Shown here piece after piece: positions 33,509-45,600 of a DNA stretch of 64,000 bases (within the stretch, counting starts at the first letter, position 1; each line of letters starts with the position of its first letter). This DNA is from Tausonia pullulans (Eukaryota; Basidiomycota; Tremellomycetes; Cystofilobasidiales; Mrakiaceae), in assembly GCA_951802195.1 (NCBI GenBank), contig OX637620.1:1674001-1738000 (forward strand), written 5' to 3'. The position numbers were made by a program, and so were the translations under genes. The notes below the pieces were generated by a model. That model saw only the letters and a program-made list of their open reading frames with translations. It was not told the DNA's origin and did not search any database.

Positions 33509-35165
33509 TTAGACGGGCCAGGCGTTGACGAAAAGGTAATGGAGGGCAGACGAGCCTATGAAGACAAGAAGGAAGAAATGCATAACAGTGACAGTGCCGT
33601 TGCGCGCTCAAGAAGAAAGACGGGGCAGATTATAGTCGTAAAATGCATTAGCGTATCGAGTCATGAATCTATTGTCGAGATCTTAGTGTCGACAGTGTTC
33701 TGGATTTTGGCGTTAAGGTAGGGATAAGGTCCTGTATAGAGGTGAAGAATGACGGCGCGTGACTCCAGTGAGCGAACTGCGAAGCACTGAGGGACCAAGG
33801 GGACTGACGAGCAATCATCGCCTCATCAGCGCCGTTCTAGCATCAATTGGTGATCTCGACAAAGCGTCGAAGACATACTTTTAAAGTGCCGGCAAGGACG
33901 TAAACGGCGCTCTTGAAGGAGGTCACAAAGGTATGGCCCGTCGTGGGCAAGGCTCCGATGGCCTGGACGATTGAGAGGTTGATGGGGTTAATGTCTATCT
34001 GTTCTTGGAAAGTGACTGTTTTGTAGTTCTAGTCGTCTGATGAAACAGGGAAGCCCCAATTTAGCAAGTAACAACGACATTTCTCCTTCGAGATCTCTCC
34101 TTCGAGGCCCAGAAGAGAGAGACGTCCCCCATTTTTTTCAAAGGCAGCGATCAGAGTCTGAGTGAGGTTTCGGAAGCTTTGGCATCAAGTGCCGCGAACA
34201 TCTGAGAAGCTCAGATCAAAAACAAAAAAAAAATGCTGGGCGCGTAAAGAGCAGCTGCTAGAGACAGAGCTGGATCTGGAGAGCTGTAGTGACTAACTAG
34301 CCTGACCCTGATAGGTCCTCCCTCCAAGGGCGAGAACGGGCCCTTCAGAGATTAGGGTTCTCTATCGAATGCTTTTTGATGACTTGTCACCTTCTAAATG
34401 CATGGCTACTCAACACTTATCGAGAAGCGCCCACATTCCAAAACTATCCCGTAGGCTTGCTCCCTTTCTTGAGAGTATCGATGGACCCCTTCACAGTTCC
34501 GATGTCATTCTGGCGTAACTAAACATCGCGATCCAGTGCATGCTTCTACTGCTCAGCCCAGTTGCTGAGACTCCCTTTGAATTCATCGAGTGATGTGGCA
34601 AGCGAGAAAGAAGCTGTACTATGTTGTTGGACTTGCTGTTCTATTGCAACAATATCATGCAAGATGACACGATCTTCTGCCTCAACAGGCTTGTCAGAGC
34701 GCAAGCAGAAATAGATGCGCCTGAAATCACCTGCTGGAGGTGTTGGGTTTTGGAGATACGCTCATCTAACTTTCTAATGCGTGCAGATCGGATTGTTGTC
34801 CGTATCGACAGCTGCATCCTAGGGAAGGATCCTACTTTAGTCGCCATCTCGCAGGCATTTTTGTCAGACCGATGGCGAGAGCACGGCGAGTCGGGCCAGA
34901 ACCCGATGGACAACCCTCAAAGAATCATTTATATGGCCACCACTGAGGAATGTAATGTATGTCAGTCGTCGGGTCGATATCGGGTATAAAAATCACGACG
35001 TTCAATAAGATCCTCTCGGAAAAAAAATCGACGGCATCATTGCTACATCGCATCATGGTTTTTGAAGTTAGCCAGGATAGTGTTGGTGGTAGATTTCAAC
35101 GCGGCGATTCGGTCACCTGTCTTGGAACTCACCCTCTTATGATAGTAATGGCCAGTAGTCGTGGC
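33509..35165 (-). pseudogene. Exon-like blocks of an unrecognised helical, membrane-ending protein, probably decayed
   Basis: Reading the minus strand, several blocks look like genuine coding sequence, separated by sequence that does not. They are: 35165-35046 (DRIAALKSTTNTILANFKNH), 34710-34549 (IVAIEQQVQQHSTASFSLAT, SLDEFKGSLSNWAEQ), 34539-34444 (QNDIGTVKGSIDTLKK), 34010-33879 (INLSIVQAIGALPTTGHTFV, ending at a GTATGT donor), 33732-33661 (GPYPYLNAKIQNTVDTKIST) and 33598-33509 (VMHFFLLVFIGSSALHYLF, then a stop). The first blocks are amphipathic and coiled-coil-like; the fourth is apolar; the last is a membrane helix. Order and strand agree with one gene. The start and several joins could not be resolved, so this may be a degenerate copy or an intron-rich gene of low expression. 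Family unknown. Confidence 0.4.
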
Positions 35166-36354
35166 TATCAGACCACAGTGAACTCAGCTCTTATGGTGCC
35201 CTGATTACTCGTCACATCTCACGACATTTGATTTTACAACCGAGGCGAAAGCTAGATGCCCAGTCTAAACTTGAGACAAAATCGCAAGTTTCGAGGTTAG
35301 GTCGAAACACTGTAGTTGTGGCGGTTACGGAGTCCGTGGCGATTTAAGCGGAGAAATTTCGAGTAGAGAATGGGGGGAGCAGGAGTTGACATGTTGGGTA
35401 AGGCGCGAGGAAGGTGGTGGACGATGAGGATCGGGGTCAGAGCTTAATGGACCACGTTGAAGACGTGGCAATGAACGACCTTCAAAAGGCAAACCACCCA
35501 AACGAAAGAGGTATCCTCTGACTTTTGGCCCTTCAATTAATTACCTGAATAGAATCCTTGTTGTTTTTGAGCTTCGATGCTGACGGTCCGCAAACTGACC
35601 GTGCTTGCAGTACATGTACAAGCCGACAGCGCTGGACCAACTCTCTTCATCTGCTTGCCGCAAGCTCCGTTTCGAAGTTACCAGCCCTCATACATTTCGT
35701 CTTATGCATTCATTCCATGCCACTCCCTCCTTACTGTACTCTGTCTCAACATTGCCCACTGTTAGTGCGAAGCCGAGTGCAAGTCGAAGCGGATGCAACT
35801 CCTCATTGCACCCCAGATAAGCTGACCGGGGATTGTCTCTCTCTCTCGCCTCTTCCGCTGTTAGCTGTTCTGCCGCTTCCCGCTCTCGAGCTGCAATGGA
35901 CTAGCCAAGAGCAAATCCTTGAATGAAGATTCGAGGAAACCGCTCCTTGATTCGGTCCACTTGATTGGAGGGTGACCGTCGAGGCAATTGTATACATGCA
36001 TACCCCAAGACGGGCGGGCGGGAGGGTCAGCGAATGGCCAGGTGCGAGTACTCCTTCTCTCCCCGGATCTGGTTCAACTGCTAATCATACAAGCCCTCCT
36101 TGGCGAATACTTAGCTACCACAACCCCTCGTCCCTGGAGATTCGATAATAAAAAGAGGGAACCGGACCTTTAATCGTCCGCATTCTCCTTTGTCTGAGAC
36201 GAAGCGCGCTCTGGATGATCGTCTCGCTAACAGGCTTGAGGGACTGTAAAAATCTTGCATGGACGGGAATCTATCTAGCGATTAGTCGGATACGTTCGGA
36301 AATTGAGCACGGTTAAGTGGCCTTCGCGGCTTCCCACTCCCCGAGAACGTCGCG
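35166..36354. other. Gene-poor AT-richer interval
   Basis: About 1.2 kb with scattered short frames. Plus-strand frames near 35558-35930 overlap each other in three frames and resemble no known family. I see no terminal repeats, target-site duplications or RNA genes. Confidence 0.5.
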
Positions 36355-36671
36355 CTACAGCTCGACACCGAGCGACTTCAAGTCTCTGTTTAAGATTATC
36401 CGTGTTTTGATGAAATGGGTGACCTCAAGATGCTCATAATCCGACAACACATCGCACATATGCTGTATACCAGCCTCGGAGTCCAACCATCCCTTTCTAA
36501 GCCCAGCTAGATCAGTCAGCTCCGGTTGCACGAGAGTAGGAGACCTCTCATTCACGAGACCTAGTCTCTATCAGTGCCCACCTTGCGTTCTCCAGAGTAC
36601 TCTGCTTTGTGGAGGGCCTGTCGATATGGCTCAAACTGAGGAAATAAAGGTACGTTTAAGGGCGCTGCCAT
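36355..36671 (-). CDS. Candidate two-exon gene for an 84-residue helical protein, unrecognised
   Basis: Exon 1, 36671-36582, reads MAAPLNVPLFPQFEPYRQAL then HKAEYSGERK. Exon 2, 36519-36355, reads LTDLAGLRKGWLDSEAGIQH, MCDVLSDYEHLEVTHFIKTR and IILNRDLKSLGVEL, then a stop. The intron of 62 nt has a GTGGGC donor, a CTGAT-like branch and an unusual GAG acceptor; a GAG acceptor is also required in HEH1 in this window. The frame is open from the ATG through both exons only with this splice. Composition is balanced and helix-rich, with no signal peptide or membrane segment. The YRQAL near the N-terminus loosely recalls LYR-type mitochondrial assembly factors, but I would not assign it. tRNA-Glu lies 88 nt upstream on the same strand. 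Confidence 0.45.
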
Positions 36672-36759
36672 CACTCAATTGTCATGCGCATCGCTGCCAT
36701 CTATGCTTGTGAACGAACTAGACACCATCCTTTTAGGATGGTGAAAGCAAAAAGGTCAT

Positions 36760-36830
36760 TCCCTTGCCGGGAGTCGAACCCGGGCCTTGACGGTGAGAGC
36801 GTCATATCATAGCCGTTAGACAACAAAGGA
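36760..36830 (-). tRNA. tRNA-Glu (anticodon CTC)
   Basis: A 71-nt cloverleaf on the minus strand. The acceptor stem pairs TCCTTTG with CAAGGGA with one G-U pair. The anticodon stem pairs TGACG with CGTCA around loop CTCTCAC, giving anticodon CTC at 36795-36797, which reads GAG codons. The T arm pairs around TTCGACT. No intron is present. The minus-strand transcript runs into a TTTTT stretch (36749-36753) that fits an RNA polymerase III terminator. Confidence 0.95.
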
Positions 36831-37841
36831 TAGAAAGTATTTGATAGATGGGATGGTCTAAATTGTATATCTAAATTCAACACAAAATCAAGGCTTCCCC
36901 TTCCACCAGCCTTACTCACCATCTCTCAAAGAGTTACCTCGTTCTCTACGTATAACTCATGACTTAAATACAAAAAAAAACCGGATCCATTGATAACAAT
37001 AAACCAATGTTTTCTGTTGTTCTTTGGTGAGAGATTCATTGATCAAGCGTGGTAGACAGTGCGGTCTGTGATCCTATGAGAGGCAACGAGAGGGAGGAAG
37101 AGGGGAGAGGTTCTGGCCAACGAACCGGGGGAGAAGTTTTAAGATCTCGCGTACTTGCCACCTTGGGTCTGCGCCTGGCTAACTCTGTGCCTGTTTAGCC
37201 TTCTCCTTGCTTGCTCCGCATTCTTCATCTTCCATCATTCCCTCGCCACATTGGCTCACGCTCCTTGTCTTATTACCCTTTCCTCTCTTTTTATTGGTCA
37301 TCTACCCTACACTCTTCGCGTTCTCACCCTTTTCATCCCCCTTTCCCCCTTGTTCTTACCCCTCGTCCATAGAACGCTCTTCATCATAGTTTTTTTTCTG
37401 CACTCTGACTATCATTTGGATCTGAAGAATCTGCCCAAGAACTTGAAGCGAGCCTGTGTCACCTCCACCCTCTGCAGTTTCCACTCCATCAACCGCCTTC
37501 GCTCTCAGTCCACTCAATCACCAACTCTCCCCTCCTCGCCCATCCTCCTTTGCCCTTGATCCTTGGGTCAATACTAGCAGGAGGGGACAAGTAGGGGAAA
37601 ACGAACATGGTAGAAACATGATAGAAAGAGCGGAGAGAAGGATCAGAGGAGGAGTTAGGGAAGTAAGTAAAACAAGGAAGGGATGAATGAAGTGAGGTGT
37701 AATAAGGTGAAGGTGAAGTGGGAAAGAGAAATGGAAAGGACCAAACCCAAGTCCGGACCTTTTCGGAAGACTGACTGACCCCCACTCCTCCTTAACGCTC
37801 TCCAGCTCTCAGCCATCGCCGTCATCAATACCATCCACCTT
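36831..37841. other. Gene-poor interval with pyrimidine-rich sequence
   Basis: About 1 kb. The plus strand from 37190 to 37560 is strongly pyrimidine-rich and gives overlapping open frames in several frames, which is what biased composition produces. No gene, RNA or repeat with ends was found. Confidence 0.45.
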
Positions 37842-38655
37842 TTAGCCACTATGAACATCGCACTCAGCTCCAGCGTGTGAAGATTTCCACCACATCGTGT
37901 CCGTCGGCCAACGCTTGCGCCAGATGGTAGATACGATCGTTCGGATTTTGTCGTCCGTGATATGAACGATATCCTTGAGCTTGTTGATCCATCGACGGCG
38001 GATAAGTTGCCAGGCCCGGTTGACGAAATGCAACGGAATGAGTAAGACGTGCCGCGAAGGTGAGGGTGTTGGACAGACGATCGTCTTAAGGGAGGGGGAA
38101 TCGGAGGGAAGCGGGGGACAGACAAGTGCTGCGACAGCGTCCATACGGCGCGCATCGCGGGATAGGGCTCGTCGAAGATATGGAAGAAGGACTCAATTGG
38201 GGCAGCGAGAAAGAGCACGTAACACATGCTCTCGATGTGTGCCGTGAGTATGCCGTCCGCGAGCGAGGTCGGCACGGTATATTGCCCGGGTGAAGGTCAG
38301 AGAGAGAGAAACGATCGTGAGATCGACGTCCTCAGGCGAGGCTCGGGAAAGGGACTTGAGCTGACGGCGGCGTCGCTACCAGTCGGCGCTGATGAGAGCT
38401 GGGAGGTCCTTTGTCAATGGCAGCCAGGCAGTCCAGGCAGTCGACGATGAGATCGAACCCATGCCAAGATCTTCGCATTCGACTGTCCAAGCCTTCATCT
38501 GTTCGGGCGTTTACATGATACTTCGGAGACGAGATAGCGAGCAGTAATGGAGCGAGAGTAGGAGAAGAGGAGAAGGTTGCGAGCATGATCTCACGTGAAC
38601 ACCCGTTGGACTGTTGGAGGTTCGCCGTTACGATCTGAAGATCGTTGGATGCCAT
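37842..38655 (-). CDS. Doubtful hypothetical gene or gene remnant
   Basis: Three minus-strand open stretches with natural-looking composition lie in order. 38655-38332 contains DLIVDCLDCLAAIDKGPPSS. A middle frame at 38275-38140 contains GILTAHIESMCYVLFLAAPI. 38144-37842 contains HFVNRAWQLIRRRWINKLKD, IVHITDDKIRTIVSTIWRKR, and ends with a stop. The style recalls the F-box/leucine-rich repeat genes common in these yeasts, but no F-box is readable. I could not find a splice pattern that joins all three. Treat as a weak call. Confidence 0.25.
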
Positions 38656-39832
38656 TGTTCTTCCGTATCCCCAGCTACGGCCGGGGCCACGAGGGTGTGC
38701 TCGAAACCTGCCTGGGAGGACGGCGTCGGGGAAGAGACTCGGGAGAAGATGTTATCTTCTCTGCCTCTTTCATCTTCACTCCCTTATTCCTCCCTTCCCC
38801 TCTCTCGTACTTATGGTAACTCCCAATCCCCCCCTCTTCTCCCTTCCTTCGCTTTTCTACTATGAATACTCTCGTCTTCTTGTCCCTCCTCCCAATCTGT
38901 ACACTCCCCTCTCCTCCTTCCCTAACTAGACTCTCTCCCATTCGTCGCTCTTGCTGTCTCTGAAAGTCCGCTCCCTCCCGTTGACCAAGGGCATTATAAT
39001 ATCAAGCTGCAGGTAATTTGAGGTATAAAAACACAAAAAACAATGTGTTCAGTGCCAGCAACGAGGACTGGATTCACTCGTGTTAACAGCCTAAGCCAAT
39101 CTCGTCTTGGCCCTCGGACGGGGGATGCTATGAGAACTCAACTTCTCAAGAATCCAGATCGCGATTCGTTCGGTCAACGAACCCACCCTTGGTGGCGCGC
39201 CAGTAGTGCTGCCATCTTCGACAATCCACCATCGGTTAATGTTACTTCGACGACGGAAGAATCATCCGCATGGCATGAAGGACCGTGAGCATGAGATGAG
39301 CTTATCGCTGCTACAGCCTTCTTCCTCACACGCTCGCATGCAGCTTGCTTTCTCCGTGACAGCATATCCCTTCGAGAGGCTTGCGAGCAATGTTGTATCT
39401 TGAGTCGCAGCCAGGGTAGGCCTTCCGCCAAACTTAGCAACAACGGCCTCAAAGACGCCACCGGGAGACACAAGAGGAATGACGCGTTACTGCGATCGAC
39501 ACCTCATTTCTCCCCGGCCACGATTTCGCCGGGGTGAATATCCCTCCCCTCCACCGGAGGCCGGCCGACTCGACCCTCGGTGATTCGCGCCGAGGGAAAG
39601 GCGAAGGGAGAACGCGAGGGCTTGGGTGACGAGTTGGGCCACGCGCGGGCGGGCGGCCTCTGAGTGTTCTCGCTGGGCGACAGCGCTCGAAATCCAGTGA
39701 AGCCAGAGCCCGCGCACAGCTTGAGTCGCTCCAACGACCACCCCGCTTTCGTATCCCCCCTTCCTCCACTCCCTATCATCTTCCCGCTCTTCCTCCCACT
39801 CACCATTACCAGTGCCTTCCTCCCACTCTCTC
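38656..39832. other. Intergenic interval upstream of the low-complexity protein gene
   Basis: About 1.2 kb. Minus-strand frames at 39174-39473 include SSVVEVTLTDGGLSKMAALL in one frame and VSPGGVFEAVVAKFGGRPTL in another. Both look partly natural but they overlap, so at most one is real. 38760-38940 is pyrimidine-rich. No RNA gene or mobile element seen. Confidence 0.35.
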
Positions 39833-41270
39833 ATGGCCTCGAACCGACACCAGCGGCTTAACGCAGACCGGAAACCTCAACGCCGGTCGGGCATCGAGGA
39901 GGCTCGCCTGCTGGACCCCTCTTATTCGGCCTCGCATTCCCAGTCTTCTCTCCGGCGGACGTCCGCCGAGCTCACGGGCGGGACGTACTTCGACTCGAGC
40001 GTGAGCAATCTCGAAAAGTCTGCTTCTGGAGTTGCTCTCGTTGTTGCTGACCGCATCCGGCCATTCTCCCCGCACCCGCAACTACATCCTTGCCGTCTAC
40101 CTCCATTCTCCCCGCACGGTCTTGGCCCCACCGGCACACACCCTCGCTTGCCCACACTCTTGGCTCTCTCTTTAATCTTCGCTCATACCAGGGTCTCGCA
40201 CATGACTCGTCGTATAATCCATACGACGGCCTTGCCAACCTCAATGGCCGGCGAAACCACAAGGCGTTCAGCCGGGTTGGTGGGGCCGCCAGAAGCGCTG
40301 CCCCCTCAGTGACCGACTCAGAGGACGACCGGTTCGACCGTGTGGGGCTCGGTCGCTCGGGCAGCGCAAGGACGGCGCACTCTAGCAGAAGGATTAACAG
40401 GCCGGCGTCCGAGATGAGCCTGCCGATCAACGGTGGAGGAGGGGGTGCGTATGGCGAGCACCATCCGCCGTTGCCCGTCTCACATGGAGTGGGAGGAGTC
40501 GGAGCCGACGGGCGGCGCTCGTCGCATTACCAACAGCAGCCATCGCACTTGTCGTCATCATCTACAGTAGCCTCGTCCTCGCGATATCCAACGACGACGA
40601 CGGCGACCAAGTCGAGGCGGTCGACGCTCCTCTCTCAGGCGACCACCGTCTACACGGACTACCCGACATCCGAAGAGGAGGAGATCCTCGCTCCGCCTGC
40701 TCCATCGCGATATAACGCTTCATCGTTCGCCGCCATCAACAAGAACACATACCCTAGCCCGCCGTCGTCTGTCGTGTCGTCGGTCTCGCCCCAGCTGTTC
40801 CCGGAGACGCCCGCGCAGGCCAAGGCGCGGCGGCAGCAGGAACAGGCTGCCCGGCCGGTCCTCCCGACGCCTGCACGCGCGCCTCCACCTCTCTCGACCA
40901 CGCTCGGCGGGGGCGGGCTTGGTGGTGGCTCGACCTACGGCGGAGGAGGAGGAGGGTACTCGGAGAAAGGCGGCGGAGGTAGCACGACCTCCAAGGGAGG
41001 GAGCTACGTGCCTTCGCGATGGCGGGACGAGAAGAAGGGTAAGATAGGCGCGGTCGAGGAGGAGTACCGACCGCCGGTGGAGGACAAGGACTGGACGTGC
41101 GTGCCTCTCTCCTTTCTTTGTGATGAGGCGAGGCTGACCCTCGTTTATCGGCGCTTTCAAGGCCTGGTTGTGCCGACAACCTTAAGCGATCATGGGGGGA
41201 GATCTCGCTTGCCGTCCGGTTCGGCGTCTTCCGGACAAAGAAGAAGCTCGAGCGTGGCATTCGTCACTAA
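39833..41270 (+). CDS. Hypothetical Ser/Gly-rich protein with conserved-looking C-terminal segment
   Basis: Three exons (39833-40000, 40192-41096, 41162-41270) encode 393 residues. The N-terminus is basic and Ser-rich (MASNRHQRLNADRKPQRRSG). The middle is low in complexity, with Gly runs near 40904-40990, a short Gln stretch and acidic TVYTDYPTSEEEEI. The last exon encodes PGCADNLKRSWGEISLAVRF and GVFRTKKKLERGIRH, the only region that looks folded. The splice from DWT into PGCADNLK uses a GTGCGT donor and AAG acceptor; reading through instead gives a frame without that segment. No catalytic motif or membrane helix is visible and I do not recognise the family. Confidence 0.65.
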
Positions 41271-42678
41271 ATTCAACTCTCTTGTCTGACCTTCGTTTCT
41301 TCCCTTATTCTCTCTCGATGCTCGTGCTCCGTCTTTCTCGCTGCCTTGTCCCTGTTCTCTTCACCCAGCTTGTTCGTCTTCATCTCACTCTTTGTTTCAT
41401 TAGCTTGTTCTTGTATCATTTCTTTCGCTTCGCATGCCTATGCACTATGCTGTCTTCAGGCCCGCGCAGAGAGACCAGTGTTGTCCTGAGACTTTCAAAT
41501 ATCTTCCTGTTGTCTGTCGTAGAGCTCTGTGGGCTTGATGGGGACGAAGAAAGGCGCCCTGCTCCTGGGATCTCCGTGTCTTTCTCTTCGAGCGACGCCA
41601 GTCGATATCCATAAAGGTCTTGATCCCCAGTCACGCACCAACGTCCGTGTTCGATCTTCCTACTTGAAAAGTTCTCACACAAGCCCCCTCCCCTCCTCCT
41701 TCCGCCCCTTGCTCTTTTCTAAGTACCATCCCGACACAAAGCCGCGACTCTTCCCTTCCTCCTCACCCCCTCGACAACCTGAGATACTCCTTCCTTCACA
41801 AACTCCTCTTCTCTCACCAGTCCCACCCTCTCAGGCCTCTTCGGTGACGGTGTCTGCATCAGCTCTGACAATCTCCCTGCTGGTTGCCAGACCCTGGGAA
41901 TCAACGCGACGTTCTCTCCTTATCTATATACCCCCTCCAAACGCGCTCTTGTTGGCCACTCCCAGTCGCCGCTCAGATACTCGCTGCTCCACTCCTCGTC
42001 GCTTGTGCTTGGGTACGCGGCCTTCGGCTTTTGTCCTTCCCCTTCCCCCCCAATCGCTCTTGCGCTTCTCCTCGTCGCCATTGCCAAGCTGGATGCCAAA
42101 GGTCTCCTTATCGTCCTCCGAGTACTTTGCTTAAGACGACAGAGCAAAGTTTGGCGAGGAAACGGAAAAGTTAATCCAAGAGAACCGCCTCCCATGCGGT
42201 GCTCGTTTGCGGAATCAGTAGAGCTGGGGTGAAGGAGGGCAGGCAAGACTTCGACCTGCGCGCTGTCGGCCATCTCCTGATACACGCACGTCCATGCGTC
42301 TTTGTGGTTCGCCTCTGGAAGCAACCGACTGACATGTCCACATCACAGAGACTAGCATGCCATCTTCTCGACATCTACAGCCACGCGTTCTTTACAATTG
42401 ACAAAGCGACATGTCAACCGTCGAAGGTTGCCCCGCACGTCCTTGAGATTGAGAGGTCGATTCAAAGCAGGCAACTCTCCATGTCATTTTGCTCTCTCTC
42501 CTCGAAGCGAGTGGCCATAGGAAGTCGAGCAGGATAAGACAATACAAATTGAGCGAGAATTAATGACAGCTCTGACGACCGTTCATTCTGCAGCGACTCA
42601 TGCGGCCTTGTTCTTTCCTTTCTTGGACGCAAGGAGGCCAGAAAGAATGAGGGTGCGCGTCGACACGCTCGCCATCCC
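41271..42678. promoter_or_regulatory. Long upstream region of the Zap1-like gene
   Basis: About 1.4 kb without a convincing gene. The plus strand is pyrimidine-rich (41280-42110), giving overlapping frames on the plus strand that I take as composition artefacts. Its length and position before a transcription factor gene suggest an extended promoter or a long 5' leader, possibly with a leader intron or upstream open frames. Confidence 0.4.
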
Positions 42679-45600
42679 ATGAAATCGCCTCATCGAGATT
42701 CGGGAGCAGGTCCGGACTGTCCCCCAACCACGCGGGTCCTCCTTTCGGTCGACGCCCATTCTCAACTCTCTCTCTCCTCTCTTCGTCTTCCTGGCCCGCC
42801 CCTCGCCCCTCGCCGGTCGTCCCTCGCCCCTCCTGCAGGCCGTCCTCAGGCGATGATCCAATACTGCTGCTCAGAGACGTGCACGAACGACACTTCGTCG
42901 TCGTCGTCGTCCTCCCGCTTCGGTCTTGTCTCTTCGGATGCCCTGTCGTCCACTATTCGCACCTCTCGTTCTTCGCCTTCCTCCTCTGCTTCACCCTTCG
43001 TCCAGAATGGTTCAGTCTCCTCCAAGCTGGTCCGCAGATCTTCGGCCGTGTATGGCGGGGCATCCCTCGTCCTCGCCGACGGTGCGTCCAACGACGACAG
43101 CAACACCTCCGCCTCCTCTCCAGGGACGACCGCCGACTTGAGCAGTGCCGGATGCTGCTACAAATTTGACTGTCCTCAGGAGACCACATTGGCGTGCGAC
43201 TCGCCCGAGTGCAAGGTTTCGTCGGACCTCGTCTGTGAGGACGGCGAATGCGCGCTCGCCTCTCCCGGCGGCTGCTGCTCGTCTGTGACTCCATGTGGCG
43301 GTTGTCCATCGTCGTCATCGTCCTCAGGCTCGCCTCGACAAACGCAACAGCCAGACACCCGAAGCCGGATGACAGGCTCGACGACAACGCCCGCCGACCA
43401 CATCCATGTCGTCCATTCAGACGCGACAGATACCGCCACCGCCTGCGATTTTGGGCATGGCGAAACGTGGGAGTGTGCCATGGGGAGGATAGGCCTTGGC
43501 GAGTTCAACAATTACGTGCGTCTTCACTCTTCCTTGTTCTCGAGATGGGCGGCGGGCCTCAGGGTGATGCCCCTTGGCTCTCTGCTGCCACTGCTCGCAG
43601 CCTGCCCTCGTGCGCGCTTCGCCAGAAAGGCACGCTAATATTCGCCTGCTCCCTTTTGTCTTCCTCATGTGTCCTTCCTTCTCGTCCGTCGGCCCACTCA
43701 GCTCGATGCTTGCCACCCACACTACACGCCCTTCCCCTCGGACGGCCCCGAGGGGTTCATCCCCGCCTTCTCCCCGCTTTACAATCAAGCCCAGCAGGCG
43801 CAGCAACCGACACCGCCGTCAGAGGCGACATCGCACGAGATCCTCTCTTCCGTCGCTTCGAACCAACCCTCACCAACGGCCTCTTCCCTGCACCACCTCG
43901 CCCGTTCCCCGACGTCCTCTGCTTCCACGGCGTCCTCAACGGCGTTCGACATTCTCCTTAACGCAGCCCTCTCGTCCGCCGAGAACGCCGCTGTCGCTGC
44001 CGCCGCCGCTGTTGCAAACGCCAACGCCAGCGGCCTCTCCTCAACACATGCATCCCCGATCTTCCCCTCCCTCACGACGTCTGGGAGCGTTGGCTCGCCA
44101 AGTCAAGGACTCAGCTCGTCCTACCACTCGCCCGCTCTCAGCTCGAAGGAATTTCAGCAACAGCAGCAGTCTTCGCCTTACCCCCAGTCCTCACACAGAC
44201 AGTCCCCCGCAGCGTCCGCCTCCACATTGCATCACCACTCAAACTCACCGACGCCCAAGCTCCAGCTCTCGGCGGAGCAGCAGCGTCAACTCGACAGCCT
44301 CCAGTCGCAAATCGACGAGATCAAGCGCCAGGCGACCGTTTCTTCGCCGAGCTCCTCTTCCTCGGTTAAGCCTCAGACGAACGAGGCCGTTTCATTGAGG
44401 GCGTCCTCTCACGACTCACATTCGCACTCGCCTGCTCCTCAAATCCTTCAGCCGGTGCAAGCGGTTTCGGCCCCGTCTACTGCCGCCGCCCCCTTCCACG
44501 GCCTCGTCCCCTCGGGTCTCGACTGCCAATGGTCCAACTGTGGCGAGACGTTTCCAACACTCGACCAGCTCCTTGAGCACTTTCGCTCGACCTCATCCCA
44601 CATGGCCGGCGTCGCTGCTTCGGACTCGTCGACCGTTGGCGGAGCTGCGATCTCTGGCTTGGGTAGCGGCGAGAGCTACGAAGACTTCACATCCGCTGCC
44701 TTCCGACAGCAACAGCAGCAACAGCACGAGCACGAGCAGCAGCAGCAGCAGCAGCAGGAAGCGGCTCGCCTCGCTCTCACCTGTCAGTGGGGCTCGGACC
44801 CACACATGCTCTCTGTCGCGGCGGCGATGCACTCCTCGGCCAACGGCGGCGGCAGCAGCGACATGGACGGCATCGTCGAGGACTCCTCGGGCGGTGTATC
44901 CAACTCCTTGGACGCGCTCGTCAAGCATCTCCTCGAGGACCACCTCGCCAACTCGTGGCAAGACGTCTTCGCCCAGACACAGACGACTGATGGCTGCCCG
45001 ACGGGCTTCGCCCACTACTTCAACCATCACTCGGACATGACTCCGGATCAATTCGTCTCGACGCATTCGGCCGTTGGCGGTCAGCTCCACTCGTCACATC
45101 TCCCGGATCCGTATGGCCACCCGCTCACGTGCGACCCGGCACACACGTGTCCGCCCAATGGAGGATGCGAGTCGCTCCACCATCACCAGCATCAGCAACT
45201 TGCCACTGTTGAGGTTTCGCAGCATCAGCAGCATCAAGTGACGACCACCGCCTGCCCACTCGCGTCCAATACAGCCTCCTCTGTACCCAAGAGGTTTGTT
45301 CTGAAGCCCCTTCCTCCTCGCATGACGACCGAAGACGCTCCGACGATCCACTCTTGCGGCTGTATGTTGTCTTTTTCCTGTCCTTCCTCTCTCTTGTTTC
45401 ATCTATCTGACTTACGCCTACTATCTTTCTTATCTCCAGACACTGGCTGCACTGAGACCTTCCCTGACACGAGCACCCTCACCGAGCACCTCAACACGGT
45501 CCATGTCGGTGCCGGCAAGGATTCGTACGTCTGCGGCTGGGAGGGCTGCGCTCGAGGACTCCACGGACGTGAGTGTTCTTTCCTCCTCTGATGGCAAAGC

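Noticed and set aside
37155-37559. Plus-strand 134-codon open frame
   Set aside because: Pyrimidine-rich sequence lacks stop codons in several frames; no domain, no splice support.
33010-39832. LTR retroelement, DNA transposon or LINE remnant in the gene-poor island
   Set aside because: No reverse transcriptase, integrase or transposase motifs and no paired terminal repeats could be read on either strand.
41529-42134. 201-codon plus-strand frame upstream of the zinc-finger gene
   Set aside because: Composition-driven open frame in C/T-rich sequence, overlapping other frames with no family features.
44708-44760. CAG repeat as a microsatellite or expansion element
   Set aside because: It is in frame and encodes Gln within the activation-domain-like part of the zinc-finger factor, so it is part of the gene.
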